From Candidatus Nanopelagicales bacterium (GTDB lineage Bacteria > Actinomycetota > Actinomycetes > S36-B12 > GCA-2699445): a DNA stretch of 64,000 bases. Below the pieces are notes generated by a model. The model did no database searches, was not told the DNA's origin, and saw nothing but the letters and a program-made list of their open reading frames with translations. This document shows positions 23,938 through 34,700 of the stretch, one piece after another; the first letter of the stretch is position 1; every line of letters begins with the position of its first letter. Where the stretch lies: positions 124,001 through 188,000 of the forward strand of contig JBAOHO010000013.1 of the NCBI GenBank assembly GCA_037045355.1, in the 5' to 3' direction. The position numbers and the translations under genes were made by a program.

Positions 23938-24408
23938 ATGACGCGATGGCTCACCGAGGACGAGCAACGGACCTGGCGTGCTCTGCTCGACATGAACCGG
24001 CTCATCCAAGAGTCCACCGATCGTCAACTTCAAGACGACTCCGGCATTCCGGCCACCTACTACGGGATCCTTGTCCAACTGTCCGAGGCCCCCGACCGTC
24101 GCATGCGCATGTCCGCTCTGGCCGAGGCCCTCGAGGGGTCCCAGAGCAGGCTCTCCCACGCTGTCAGCAGGCTCGAGGATCGCGGCTGGGTCACGCGCAG
24201 GCGCTGCGATTCCGACGGGCGCGGTTGGTACGCGGTGCTCACCGACGCGGGGCTGGAGGCGCTGCAGGCGGCAGCCCCCGGACACGTCGCGCAGGTGCGC
24301 CGCATCCTGTTCGACGTCTTGTCCGTCGAGCAGCAGGACTGTCTGCGCGAACTCGCCGAACAGGTCTCGGACCATCTCCGTGCAACCTCGGCCGCCGACG
24401 TCGCCTGA
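23938..24408 (+). CDS. MarR family transcriptional regulator
   Basis: 156 residues. The winged-helix domain contains YYGILVQLSEAPDRRMRMSA, then LAEALEGSQSRLSHAVSRLE (recognition helix) and the wing DRGWVTRRRCDSDGRGWYAVL with the D-x-R-G/x signature usual in MarR. The N- and C-terminal helices form the dimer interface. It is divergent from yceI with two TTGA-N4-TTCA type sites between them, so it probably represses both genes. The ligand is unknown. Confidence 0.9.
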   Translation: MTRWLTEDEQRTWRALLDMNRLIQESTDRQLQDDSGIPATYYGILVQLSEAPDRRMRMSALAEALEGSQSRLSHAVSRLEDRGWVTRRRCDSDGRGWYAVLTDAGLEALQAAAPGHVAQVRRILFDVLSVEQQDCLRELAEQVSDHLRATSAADVA

Positions 24409-24517
24409 CACGCCCTGACCTCGGAGCCTGGGAGGGCTGCGCCGCCGGTTTGGACGCCACGGGAATGGCCCTCATCCTGGTGTGGTTGCAGTCACCGATC
24501 GGAATCTGGAGTCGCTC

Positions 24518-25708
24518 GTGTCCCTGCCCCCCTTGGTCGAACCCGCGCCCGAACTGACTGTGCCTGAGGTGCGCAGGTACAGCCGCCACCTGATCATCCC
24601 CGACGTGGGAATGGACGGGCAGAAGCGTCTGAAGAACGCCCGGGTTCTGTGCGTAGGCGCCGGCGGACTCGGCAGCCCCGCCCTGATGTACCTGGCCGCT
24701 GCTGGCGTCGGCACACTCGGCATCGTCGAGTTCGACGTCGTGGACGAATCCAATCTGCAACGCCAGATCATCCACGGGCAGAGTTCCATCGGTGTCTCCA
24801 AGGCGGAGTCCGCTCGCGCGCGCATCGCGGAGATCAACCCACTCGTGACCGTCGAGTTGCACGACACCCGGCTGGACTCCAGCAACGTGATGGAGATCTT
24901 CGCTCAGTACGACCTGATCGTCGACGGCACGGACAACTTCGCCACGCGGTATCTGGTCAACGACGCGTGTGTCTTGCTCGGCAAGCCATACGTGTGGGGA
25001 TCGATCTTCCGGTTCGAGGGACAGGCGTCGGTCTTCTGGGCCGAACACGGACCCTGCTACCGGTGCCTGTACCCCGAGCCGCCCCCGCCCGGGATGGTTC
25101 CGTCGTGCGCCGAGGGTGGGGTTCTCGGAGTGCTGTGCGCGTCGATCGGTTCCATCCAGGTCACGGAGGCCATCAAGGTCCTGACCGGGATCGGAGATCC
25201 TCTGGTCGGTCGGCTGATGATCTACGACGGCCTCGACATGAACTACCGCAGTGTGAAGGTCCGCAAGGACCCGAACTGCGCGGTGTGTGGCGACAACCCC
25301 ACCGTCACCGAACTCATCGACTACGAAGCTTTCTGCGGAGCCGTGTCGGCGGAGGCCTCGGAAGCCGTGAAGGATTCGACCATCTCGGTGCGCCAGCTCA
25401 AGGACATGCTGGATGAACGTGAGTCGGGGCAACGGGATTTCGTGTTGATCGACGTCCGGGAACCGGCCGAATGGGACATCGTGAGCATCCCCGGCGCCGA
25501 GTTGATCCCCAAGGGGGACTTCCTGAACGGCTCCGCTCTGTCGCGTCTGCCGCAGGACCGACAGATCGTGTTGCACTGCAAGGTCGGAGGCCGTTCAGCG
25601 GAGGTGCTCGCAGTCGTGAAGTCAGCGGGGTTCGCCGACGCGATCCACGTCGGTGGCGGCGTGGTGGCCTGGGTCGACCAGATCGAGCCGGACAAGCCCA
25701 ACTACTGA
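24518..25708 (+). CDS. moeZ: Adenylyltransferase/sulfurtransferase MoeZ (E1-like plus rhodanese)
   Basis: 396 residues from the GTG at 24518 with GGAG 6 nt upstream; this start gives VSLPPLVEPAPELTVPEVRR, the common beginning of actinobacterial MoeZ. The ThiF/E1 domain has VLCVGAGGLGSPALMYLA (nucleotide site) and a zinc site formed by CYRC and CAVC. The C-terminal rhodanese domain has VLHCKVGGRSAEVL, with Cys354 as the persulfide carrier. MoeZ activates sulfur-carrier proteins (MoaD, CysO, ThiS-like) for molybdenum cofactor, cysteine and thiocarboxylate synthesis. Molybdenum cofactor is needed by the nitrate reductase later in this window. The syntenic gene in M. tuberculosis is Rv3206c. Confidence 0.93.
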   Translation: MSLPPLVEPAPELTVPEVRRYSRHLIIPDVGMDGQKRLKNARVLCVGAGGLGSPALMYLAAAGVGTLGIVEFDVVDESNLQRQIIHGQSSIGVSKAESARARIAEINPLVTVELHDTRLDSSNVMEIFAQYDLIVDGTDNFATRYLVNDACVLLGKPYVWGSIFRFEGQASVFWAEHGPCYRCLYPEPPPPGMVPSCAEGGVLGVLCASIGSIQVTEAIKVLTGIGDPLVGRLMIYDGLDMNYRSVKVRKDPNCAVCGDNPTVTELIDYEAFCGAVSAEASEAVKDSTISVRQLKDMLDERESGQRDFVLIDVREPAEWDIVSIPGAELIPKGDFLNGSALSRLPQDRQIVLHCKVGGRSAEVLAVVKSAGFADAIHVGGGVVAWVDQIEPDKPNY

Positions 25709-25768
25709 CCATCGACCGCCGGCTCGTCCAGAGTGGAGATCTCGGAACTCCTGGCGATCCGTCGAGGT

Positions 25769-25812
25769 GCTTGCCCGAAGTGGCTCACAGGCTTGCCCGA
25801 AGTGGCTCACAG
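25769..25812. repeat. 22-bp direct repeat, 2 copies
   Basis: GCTTGCCCGAAGTGGCTCAC plus AG, at 25769-25790 and 25791-25812. The second copy runs into the stop codon of the minus-strand flippase-like gene. Confidence 0.88.
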
Positions 25813-28293
25813 GTAGTTGTTGCGCTGCAGCCAGTTGAACGAGAAGTACCCGGGCACGGTGGGCGCCCAGAAGGTGATCACGCGGTAGAGCAGGACCGCG
25901 GAGAATGCGATTCCGGATTCCAGGCCCGCCAATGTGAGACCGGCTGCCATCGCTGCCTCGACCGCACCGAGACCACCAGGGGTCGGGGCGGCCTGACCCA
26001 CCACGGAACCGGTCAGGTAGACCACGGCGATCGCCGCGAAACTCAGGCCCCCGCCGAACGCGGCCACACAGGCGGCGAGGCACAGAATGTATCCGAGGTT
26101 CAGCACCAGCATGCCGCCGACGCCTTCCACGATCTTCCACGGCTGTTGCGCCACGGTAAGCAGCCGTGGTCCGACCTGGCGCAGCAGCGGTCCCGCACGG
26201 TTCCAGACCAGGCGTCTGACCGGGGGCAACAGGAACGCCCCACCGATGATGATGAGAGCCGCAGCGCCGGCCAGCACCGCACCCCTTGGTGGCGAGAACG
26301 AGAAGTCTTGCTGAGTGCCGGCGGCGATACCGAAGCCGAGCAACAGCAGGATGTGAACCAGGAACGCCGCCACCTGCGACACCCCGATGCTCGCCGTCGC
26401 CAAAGCCGGATGAACCCCGGAACGCTGCAGATAGCGCAGGTTGATCGCCACCGCGCCCAATGTCGGCGGTGCGACCAAGGTCGCGAAATCGCCGGCGAGC
26501 TGTGCGGCGATGGTGCGGATCAACTTGAGTTTCTCCGGGACGAATCCCGTCAACGACCAGGCCGCACCGGGGTAGGTCATGATCGACGCGATCACCGCGA
26601 CGATCAGCCAGCCCCACTCGGCGTTGGCGAACAGATCGACCAGATTGACCTGGGCGAGTTGCGACAGAAGCACGTACACCGCGATCGACCCGATGATGAT
26701 CATCAGCAGGGTGCGTGGCTTGATCCGCTCCAGCTCGATGTGCTCGACTTCGGCGTCAGGCCGGATCTCGATGAGTGAGTCGCGCAGCGAGATCATCAGA
26801 TCCTTGTTCTTGCGCATCGCCTTCTTGGTGGTCGGGCTCAAGGCGACCGGCTGCAGAACGGGTAGTGCGCGCGTGAGGACCTCTGTTCCCAGCACGCGTT
26901 TGCCGGAGGCGATCGCGCGCTCGGGTCCGACGATCAAGGCCTGGGTGCACAACATCTCGGCCAAGTCGATTCGCAGCGCGACGTCGCCGGCGGCGATCGA
27001 CCCCTGGCTCATGCCGAGGATCTGAACACCGTCCCCCGCGGTCAGCAGCAGATGATCCGCGGTCAGTCGTCGGTGGGCGATCCCCGCCGACCGTAACCGG
27101 TCGACCGCGCGCCATGCATTGTCCAAGGCAGTGTCGCTGAGGTCCTCGACCCCCACTTCATCGAAGCGTCGGCCGTCGGCGCGGTCGTAGGCGAGCAGGG
27201 ATGAGTCGGGACCGATCTCGCGGGCGGCCAACAGGCGGGTGGTCGGCACCCCGGCATTCTGCGCCGCGTACGACATCAGAGCGCGCTGCTCGAGGCTGCG
27301 CCGCATGTTGAAACTGCTGCGCGTCGATTCCCGCAGGCGCAGACTGTGCCACAGGGCTTGTGCGAGGCCAGCACCTTCGAGGTCGCGATCGAGGACGTAG
27401 ACCTCGACGGTGCGCTGGTCGCGTTCCCGCACACCCAGGTAGCGCCGCCCGACATCGGTGACGTCCTGGGCTCGGAGCACGGACACGGGGATTCCCGCAC
27501 CCGCCAGTGTGTGCGCTACCTGCACTCCGCTGGGGCGCGTGGTGGGCGTGCCGACTGCGTAACGCACCGCGAGTCCCGTGGCCCAGCCGGCCATCAACGA
27601 CAGTCCGATCCCGGCGATCGTGGTGCCACCGGTGAACACATTCACCACGAACAACGACACGACGACCAGGCCCGACAGGACGTTCCACGGTGCCCGTGCC
27701 ATCAACCGGGCCACCGTGATGAAGGCCATGAGGCCGCCGAGCAGGGGCAGCAGCGGCGTGTCCTGCGGATTGACGCTGCCCGCCAGGGCGATCTGCCACC
27801 GGGCGGTGCCGAACTGCTCGATCACCAACGCCACGGCCGACAGGACGGCAACGGCCACGAATAAGCCCAGCAGCGCATCGAGGAGCTGCCGGCCACGGCC
27901 GCGGACCAGCATGTCCACCGCCGACGCCACCGGCAGCGTCAACAGGCCGAGGCCCGCGATGACGTTCATCACCAGGATCAGCAGGTCGGGCAGTTGCCGA
28001 GACGCCTCGGTCAGATCCTCGCCCAGTCCCGTGGCGGTCGACGTGGCGAAGAACGCGATCGTGGCGATCGCGGCCATGGCGACGACCGCCACCAGGAGGC
28101 GCACGAGATCCATGGGGCGGCGGAGGCGTTTGCCCACGACGCCTTCTTCGATGACCACCGTCTTGTCGGCCCTGTCGGCCCTGTCGGCCCTGTCGGCCCT
28201 GTCGGCCCTGTCGGCGGTCGGGGTCTGGCGGTGATCCGAATGTCGGGCGCCGGGGTCCGAATCGTGTGGCTCGTTCGGTTCGTCGAACCACAC
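25807..28293 (-). CDS. Flippase-like membrane protein (LPG synthase TM region/UPF0104) with a pseudokinase-like middle
   Basis: 828 residues from a GTG at 28293 with GGGAG 5 nt upstream; longer starts are possible. The order is: a hydrophilic N-terminus with an Ala-Asp-Arg repeat (encoded by the 9-bp array), a first membrane block of about six helices, and a soluble domain around residues 260-470. In the soluble domain GIAHRRLTADHLLLTAGDG aligns with a kinase HRD...N loop but lacks the catalytic Asp and Asn, and DFG is replaced by LGMSQG. A second block of eight or so helices follows, with the YLPTPGGLG-like signature QAAPTPGGLGAVEAAM typical of LPG_synthase_TM proteins. It probably moves or binds a lipid. 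It diverges from adnA. Confidence 0.8.
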   Translation of the reverse strand: MWFDEPNEPHDSDPGARHSDHRQTPTADRADRADRADRADRADKTVVIEEGVVGKRLRRPMDLVRLLVAVVAMAAIATIAFFATSTATGLGEDLTEASRQLPDLLILVMNVIAGLGLLTLPVASAVDMLVRGRGRQLLDALLGLFVAVAVLSAVALVIEQFGTARWQIALAGSVNPQDTPLLPLLGGLMAFITVARLMARAPWNVLSGLVVVSLFVVNVFTGGTTIAGIGLSLMAGWATGLAVRYAVGTPTTRPSGVQVAHTLAGAGIPVSVLRAQDVTDVGRRYLGVRERDQRTVEVYVLDRDLEGAGLAQALWHSLRLRESTRSSFNMRRSLEQRALMSYAAQNAGVPTTRLLAAREIGPDSSLLAYDRADGRRFDEVGVEDLSDTALDNAWRAVDRLRSAGIAHRRLTADHLLLTAGDGVQILGMSQGSIAAGDVALRIDLAEMLCTQALIVGPERAIASGKRVLGTEVLTRALPVLQPVALSPTTKKAMRKNKDLMISLRDSLIEIRPDAEVEHIELERIKPRTLLMIIIGSIAVYVLLSQLAQVNLVDLFANAEWGWLIVAVIASIMTYPGAAWSLTGFVPEKLKLIRTIAAQLAGDFATLVAPPTLGAVAINLRYLQRSGVHPALATASIGVSQVAAFLVHILLLLGFGIAAGTQQDFSFSPPRGAVLAGAAALIIIGGAFLLPPVRRLVWNRAGPLLRQVGPRLLTVAQQPWKIVEGVGGMLVLNLGYILCLAACVAAFGGGLSFAAIAVVYLTGSVVGQAAPTPGGLGAVEAAMAAGLTLAGLESGIAFSAVLLYRVITFWAPTVPGYFSFNWLQRNNYL
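28165..28218. repeat. 9-bp in-frame tandem repeat, 6 copies
   Basis: GTCGGCCCT at 28165, 28174, 28183, 28192 and 28201, with a degenerate sixth at 28210. On the minus strand it encodes Arg-Ala-Asp repeats in the N-terminal tail of the flippase-like protein. Confidence 0.9.
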
Positions 28294-28627
28294 CCGCTCT
28301 CCCGGGCGCTGCGCGGCGTCATCGGGAAAGCACTCCTGGGACTCAGGGCTCGGAGCCGCTGGGGGCTGCCCGTCGGAGCGTGACGACCAATGTTCGTTGG
28401 CGGGCTCGTTGGCGGGCTCGCTATGGCGGACTCGACGGCGGGCACACCGGCGGGCGCGCCGGAAACCCGGTCGTCGGCAGTGGTCACCCCACGATGGTGG
28501 CACGCCACGGCGTGTGACGCCGAGGACCTGTCGGGGGTGTGTGCTCAACTGACACACGAACCACCGAGAAGCCAACGCCGGCACCGAACCGTGAGAACAC
28601 AGAACACCAGCCGTGGGAGGGGGAGTC
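28294..28627. other. Divergent intergenic region with a 12-bp repeat
   Basis: About 330 bp between the flippase-like gene and adnA. GTTGGCGGGCTC is repeated at 28396-28407 and 28408-28419. The flippase frame stays open through most of this stretch on the minus strand, so its true start could be further upstream. I see no clear -10/-35 pair and no additional gene. Confidence 0.5.
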
Positions 28628-31600
28628 ATGAGGGAGGCCACCACCGTCGGGACAAGCAACTGGGTCACCGATCAGCCGGGGGCCGAAGGTGGCCCGGTCC
28701 GGTCGTCCGAGCCGCGCGACCCTGGCTGGCGACTCGACCGAGCGCAGCAGTCGGTGGTGGATGCCGACAAATCCACCATCCTGCTGGGTCCAGCCGGCAC
28801 CGGAAAGACGGTCGCCATGGTCCACGCCAGCGCCCGGTGGGCGGTCCGCCGTGGCTCCGCTCGGGTGCTCGCCGTGGCTGCCGACCGGGTCGCGGCCCGG
28901 GCATGGCAATCGCGGGTCGCGCGGCTCGTGCCGGGGGCCGCACCCACGGTCACGACAGTGGCCGCGCTCGCGCAGAGCATCATCGCTGACGACCGCATCG
29001 GCCCTCTGTCTGACGCCGAACCGGTGCGCACCTTGACGGCCCCCGAGCAAGAGGCCCGCATCAGGGAGATCCTCACCGGCACCGTCGATTCCGGCAGTGT
29101 GGACTGGCCCACCGAATGGAAACCCGCCCTGCCGACCCGGTCGTTCGCGCGCAGTGTTCGTCGCGCGGTGGCCCGGGCGCGCCGATGTGGCTGGGAACCC
29201 GACCGGCTGCGCGAGGTCGCCGAGGCCTGTGGCGATGCCGGATGGCGCGCCATCGCCCAGTTCCTCGACGAGTACCTGCAGGTATTGGACTGGGAGGGAG
29301 CGGTCGACTACAGCGAGCTGGCCCTCAGGGCTCGCCGTGTGTGGCGGGGGCGCGGCAGTAGCGCGCAGTGGGACGTCGTCCTGGTCGACGACGCCCACTT
29401 TCTCGATCACACCCAGGTCGATCTACTGACCACCCTGGCCGGCAATGGCGGCGTCATCCTCGCCACTGCCGATCCCGACCAGAGCGTGGGTTCCTACCGC
29501 GGTTCCGACCCCGCGGCGCTGAGTCAATTGGTCAGCGGGCGCCCGGTAGTGATAGCCGATACGTGCTATCGCGGCGGTGCGCATCTTCGTGACGCGCGGG
29601 CTGCGCTCATGGCGGGCCGGTGGTATCCCGGCCTGCCCCGCGCCGACCAGTACCGCACACCGGCACTGAACGACCCCGCCGATCGGCTGACTGCGGTGGA
29701 GTACGACGACTCCACCGCAGCGGCCCGGCACATCGCGGCCCAGTTGCGGCACGCGCATCGAACGGGGGTGCCGTGGCGCGATATGGCCGTGCTCACTCCA
29801 GCGCCCGGCACCGAGATCCCCTTGCTCGCACGGGCTCTCTCGCAGGCTCGGATCCCGGTCCACGTGCCTGCCGGCGATTCGGCGTTGCGGGATCAGCCAG
29901 CCGTCGCCACGCTCCTGAGCGCAGCACGTCTCGTGCTCGCAGCCGACGTGAACGACGCCGCATTGGGGCCGATCTGGCAGCAAGTGCTGGGGTCGGACAT
30001 GTTCACGCTCCCGCCACGGCAGATCCGACAGGCTGTACGGGCGGCATCGGCGGCAACCGATGGGCAGGTGACGGTCGTTGACCTCGCCCGCGACCCGGTG
30101 CTGACAGCGGCTCTGCCCGAGCATCTCCAGCCCGTCGTCCGGAGCGCGCGGCACCTCGTCGAGCGCGTGACCCGAGCCCGCCGCATGCACAGCGAGGGCG
30201 CCGCCCCCGCCGAGGTCCTGTGGCAGTTGTGGCACGGCGACGACACATGGCCTCAGCGACTGCGGCAGCGGGCTGTCGGCCGGGGCGAGGCCGCCGTCGC
30301 CGCGGGCCGCGAACTCGACGCCGTCATCTCCTTGTTCCGGCTGGCCGAGCGTGCCCCGGAACGCTGGGGCGGCAGCCGCGGCCTGCTGTCCCTGATCGAG
30401 GAGATCGATCATCAAGAGATCCCGGCGGAACCCGACTTGAAGACCGAGTCCCGCGCCGACCAGGTCACCGTGATGTCACTGCACCGCTCCCCGGGGCGAT
30501 CGTGGCCGATGGTCGTGGTGACAGGGATGACCGAATCCTCGTGGTGGGCGGGATCCGACCGCGGCCTGATCGAGCCGCAACGGCTGAGGCCCGAGGGCCT
30601 CTTCCCATCCGAGGGCGTTCCGCAGCCTGCCGCAGCCGAAAGACGTCGCTTGCTCAACATCGCCCTGTCCCGCGCCGAGCGAAGTCTGCTCCTCGTGGCC
30701 GCGGGGGGTGGTGACGATCCCCCGACCCCACTGCTGGCCCAGGCGGGCATCGCTGTGACTCGGGTCCGCGGACTCCCCGCGCAGCCTCAGACCGCCCTCG
30801 ACGTTCTCCTCCAGGCGCGGCGCAGCGCCACCACCGGGGCGGGTGACGACGCCGTGGCCGCGCTGGCCGCGCTGGCTGCTCTGGCCGCGGCGACCGACGG
30901 CCGCGGCGTGCCGATCGTGGCCGGTGGCGATCCGCAGCGGTGGGACGGCGTCTCGGAGTGGACGCGGGCCCCTGATCCACTGCGTCCGGTCGATCAGCCG
31001 CTCGCTCTGTCCGGCTCGGGCCTCGCGGTCCTCGACCAGTGTCAGCTGCGTTGGGCCCTGCAGCGCGAAGTTCACGGCGAGCGGCCCAGCGGAGCGCGCG
31101 CCGACTTCGGGATCACCGTCCACGACATCGCCGCCCAACTGGCCGACGATCCCGACAGCGATCCCGCAGAGCTGCTCACCGAGAGGTGGAGCGACGACGG
31201 CTACGACGCCTCCTGGTACGCCCGGCTCGAGCGCGCCACCGCCGAACAGGCGGTGCAACGAGCGGCGGCGTGGCTGAAGACGCGATCCGGTCGGGTCTCT
31301 GCCGAACACCCCATCGATGTCGCAGTGCCGGTGCGCGGTCCTCACGGCGACGTGATCGACACCGTCAGGATCCGCGGCGCGGTCGACGTCGTCGAGAATG
31401 ACGGCAGACAGGTTCGCGTGTGGGACTACAAGACCCAGCGCTCTGCCAGTTCCGTCGCAGACACCCGCGACAACGTCCAGCTCGCCGTCTACCAACGGGC
31501 CGTGGCCGCAGCCGTCGGGCTGCCGTCAGCGGGTGCGGGTCTGGTGCATCTGTGTCTCCCCGCCGGCTCCCGAGAACTCGATCTGCCCAAGGTGCGGGAC

Positions 31601-31753
31601 CAGGGCCCAGCTGCGGACCTGGGTCCGCGGCTCGACGGCGTCCTGCTCGCGGCGTCAGAAGCTGTGCGCGCCGGTCAGTTCCGACCCAATCCCGGGCCCG
31701 GTTGCCGTACGTGCGCCTTCCGAGCCAGTTGCCCGGCCGGAGGTCAGGCATGA
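28628..31753 (+). CDS. adnA: AdnA-type helicase-nuclease subunit
   Basis: 1041 residues from the ATG at 28628 behind GGGAGGGGG. The UvrD-like motor has ILLGPAGTGKTVAMV (Lys60) and motif II VVLVDDAHFLDHTQ, where the usual DEXX is DDAH; motif VI is ALSRAERSLLLV. The C-terminal RecB-type nuclease has VRVWDYKTQRSA with Asp933, next to the position known in M. smegmatis AdnA (D934), and QLAVYQRAV. Cysteines DQCQLRW and GPGCRTCAFRASCPAG would hold the Fe-S cluster of AddB/AdnA nucleases. AdnAB resects double-strand breaks in mycobacteria in place of RecBCD. It overlaps adnB by 4 bp. Confidence 0.9.
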   Translation: MREATTVGTSNWVTDQPGAEGGPVRSSEPRDPGWRLDRAQQSVVDADKSTILLGPAGTGKTVAMVHASARWAVRRGSARVLAVAADRVAARAWQSRVARLVPGAAPTVTTVAALAQSIIADDRIGPLSDAEPVRTLTAPEQEARIREILTGTVDSGSVDWPTEWKPALPTRSFARSVRRAVARARRCGWEPDRLREVAEACGDAGWRAIAQFLDEYLQVLDWEGAVDYSELALRARRVWRGRGSSAQWDVVLVDDAHFLDHTQVDLLTTLAGNGGVILATADPDQSVGSYRGSDPAALSQLVSGRPVVIADTCYRGGAHLRDARAALMAGRWYPGLPRADQYRTPALNDPADRLTAVEYDDSTAAARHIAAQLRHAHRTGVPWRDMAVLTPAPGTEIPLLARALSQARIPVHVPAGDSALRDQPAVATLLSAARLVLAADVNDAALGPIWQQVLGSDMFTLPPRQIRQAVRAASAATDGQVTVVDLARDPVLTAALPEHLQPVVRSARHLVERVTRARRMHSEGAAPAEVLWQLWHGDDTWPQRLRQRAVGRGEAAVAAGRELDAVISLFRLAERAPERWGGSRGLLSLIEEIDHQEIPAEPDLKTESRADQVTVMSLHRSPGRSWPMVVVTGMTESSWWAGSDRGLIEPQRLRPEGLFPSEGVPQPAAAERRRLLNIALSRAERSLLLVAAGGGDDPPTPLLAQAGIAVTRVRGLPAQPQTALDVLLQARRSATTGAGDDAVAALAALAALAAATDGRGVPIVAGGDPQRWDGVSEWTRAPDPLRPVDQPLALSGSGLAVLDQCQLRWALQREVHGERPSGARADFGITVHDIAAQLADDPDSDPAELLTERWSDDGYDASWYARLERATAEQAVQRAAAWLKTRSGRVSAEHPIDVAVPVRGPHGDVIDTVRIRGAVDVVENDGRQVRVWDYKTQRSASSVADTRDNVQLAVYQRAVAAAVGLPSAGAGLVHLCLPAGSRELDLPKVRDQGPAADLGPRLDGVLLAASEAVRAGQFRPNPGPGCRTCAFRASCPAGGQA

Positions 31754-34700
31754 CCCAGACGGCGCCGTCACCGACGATCACGCCCCGCGACCTCCCGAAG
31801 CTGTTCGGCGTACCCCTCAGCGACGAGCAGTTGGCTGCCGCGACCGCTCCGCTGGCCCCCCAACTGATCGTCGCCGGGGCCGGGACCGGCAAGACCACCG
31901 TCATGGCTGCTCGAGTGGTCTGGTTGCTTGCCACCGGGCAAGTGCGGCCCCATCAAGTCCTGGGTCTCACCTTCACCAACAAGGCAGCCGGCGAACTGCG
32001 TCATCGCATCCGGGCGGCGACCGACAGACTCGGGTCCGGGGCGCTGCCGGACGACGGTGGCGATCCCAGCGTGCTGACGTACCACGCTTTCGCGGGGCGG
32101 CTGCTGTCCGACTACGGGCCGCTGCTCGGGGTGGAGTCCGACGCCCGGCTGCTCGCCGACGGCCAACGGGCTCGGCTCGCCTACTCCGTGGCCTGCCACC
32201 CCGCGGACATCCGCGGGCTCACCGGCAACCCCACACAGCTGGCCGAGCGAGTTCGAGCCATGGACGACAGCTGCGCGGACATGGGCATTTCCCTGGCCGA
32301 GCTGCGCAGCCACGACACCGACTTGTTGCGCCACTTGGAGCAGGCCGGCGGCCCGAACGGTCTGACCGGCAAGATGGTGGCCGCGGCGGAACAGCGCCTC
32401 GCGTTGACGGTGCTCACGGCGCAGTTTCGTACCGCCAAGCGTGATGCCGAGTTGATCGACTTCGCCGATCAGGTGCGACTGGCTGACGAGCTGGCTCACG
32501 TCGCACCGCTGGTCCGCGATCAGGTTCGCTCCCAGTTTCGAGTCGTACTCCTGGACGAATACCAGGACACGTCGCGGGCGCAGCGCCGGATGCTGCAGGC
32601 GTTGTTCGATGGTGGCCACCCGGTCACCGCGGTCGGCGACCCCTGCCAGGCCATCTACGGGTGGCGTGGGGCCAGCGTCACCAATATCGACGAGTTCCCC
32701 CGGCACTTCCCGAGCAGCCAGGGTGACGCGCCGGTGTACTCCTTGACGATCAATCGCAGGTCGCTGCCGTCGGTGCTGGCGGCCGCCAACTCCGTGGCCG
32801 CCGACTTGCGCGGTTTCCACCGCGTGGCGCCCTTGAGAGCGCCCGCGGACGCGGGCGGCGGTCGGGTGCGCTGTGGCCTGCTGGCTGGTTGGGACGACGA
32901 ACTTGTCTGGTTGGGTGACCAGCTGGCCGAGACGGCCGCGCGCTTCGCCTGGTCCGACATGGCGGTCCTGTGCCGTTCCAACGATCAGGTCGCCGCCGTG
33001 GTGGACCATCTGCGCTCGATCGCGGTTCCCTGTCACGTGTCCTCACGGCGGGACCTGCTCGCCCTGCCGGAGGTCGTCGCCGTTACAGCGCTGCTACGCG
33101 TACTGGTTGACCCGTACGCCAACCCCGACCTCATCCACCACTTGGTGGGGCCCCGTTGGAGGATCGGCCCCGTCGACTTGGCGATTCTGGGGCGGCGAGC
33201 CCGTGATCTCGCCGATCCGGACTCCAGGCCCGGTGGGGGTCTGGGTGACCAACCGCACAGCTTGCTCGACGCAGTACACGACCCCGGCTGCGAACCCGAC
33301 TACCCGTACTCGCCCGAGGCGCGTACCCGACTGGCGGCGTTGGTGGCAGAGCTCGATCAGCTGGCTTCCATGAGCGACCGTGCCCCTGCCGACACCGTGA
33401 GCGCCATCGTCGACCTCCTCACGCCGGCGTTGTTGCCGCTGGACAGTGCTCAGGTGCCGGACTCCCTTCCGGCGCTGGTCACCATGGCCCAGCATTTCCG
33501 AGGGTTGGACGGCTCCCGGACGCTCAGCGACTTCGTGGCGCATCTCGATGACTGTGCCCGGTTCTCCGCGTCACCAGAGGAGCCGCCGGGGCCGCCCGGT
33601 GCCGGTGTCGCTGTGATGACGATGCACGCGGCGAAGGGTCTGGAGTTTCCCGTGGTCGCCCTGCCGTTCCTGAGCGCCGGGGTGTTTCCCGCTGCACAGG
33701 GATCGTCGCGGTGGGTGACGAGCGCATTGGCGTTGCCACCGGTGGTCCCGGACGAGCCGGACCCCGCTTTGGAGTTGGGGTTCCCGGGCACCGCGTTCAC
33801 CACTGCCGATCACGATGAGTACGTTGCCGCGTGCCGCCGCGACGACCGGCGTGACGAGGACCGCCTCGCCTATGTGGCCGTCACCCGCGCCAAACGGGAA
33901 CTCATCGCCAGTGGCCACTGGTGGGGCCCGACCCAGCAACGTCCCCGGGGGCCTTCCGACTACCTGAGGGTCTTGCGGGACCACTGCGAACCGGGGGCCG
34001 TGACCGACTGGATGGCTGACCCCGGCGAGCGACCTGAACCCACCTCCCGAGCCGCGGAACTCCTGCGTCCGTGGCCGCAACCTGCGGGACGCGCAGCGGC
34101 TCGCGAACTGGCCGAGGCGATCAGTACGGCCGGGCCGCTCACCGATCGCCGGTGGCGCGAACGCATCCGCGACCTGACCGCTGAGCGACACGCCACGCCT
34201 GGCACCGCTGTCTCGCCCGAGGTCTGGTCGGCGAGTGCTCTGTTGTCGTGGCTGCGCGACCCCGAGCAGTACACCGACACCATGCTTCGGCCCATGCCGC
34301 GCCGCCCCAGCGCAGCTGCCCGCGCCGGTGTCGCCTTCCATTCGTGGATGGAGCACCGGATCGGACAACAGACGCTGTTCGACCTGCCGGACTCCAGCGA
34401 CGACGATCTGTTCGCCGCCCAACTCGCGCGCACCGCCTACGCCGACCGCACCCCGCATGCGGTGGAGCAGCCCTTCGTGATCGCAGTGTCCGACCTCGTC
34501 GTCACGGGGCGCATCGACGCCGTGTTCCGGGTCACCGACCGCGACGACTTCGACTGGGAGGTCGTCGACTGGAAGACCGGCACGTCGGCCGTCGCCGATC
34601 CGGGACAACTCGTCCTGTATCGCGCGGCATGGGCTCGGATGATCGGGTGTGACCCGCGGCGGGTCCGAGCCACGTTCGTGTTCCTCGCCGACGGCTCCCA

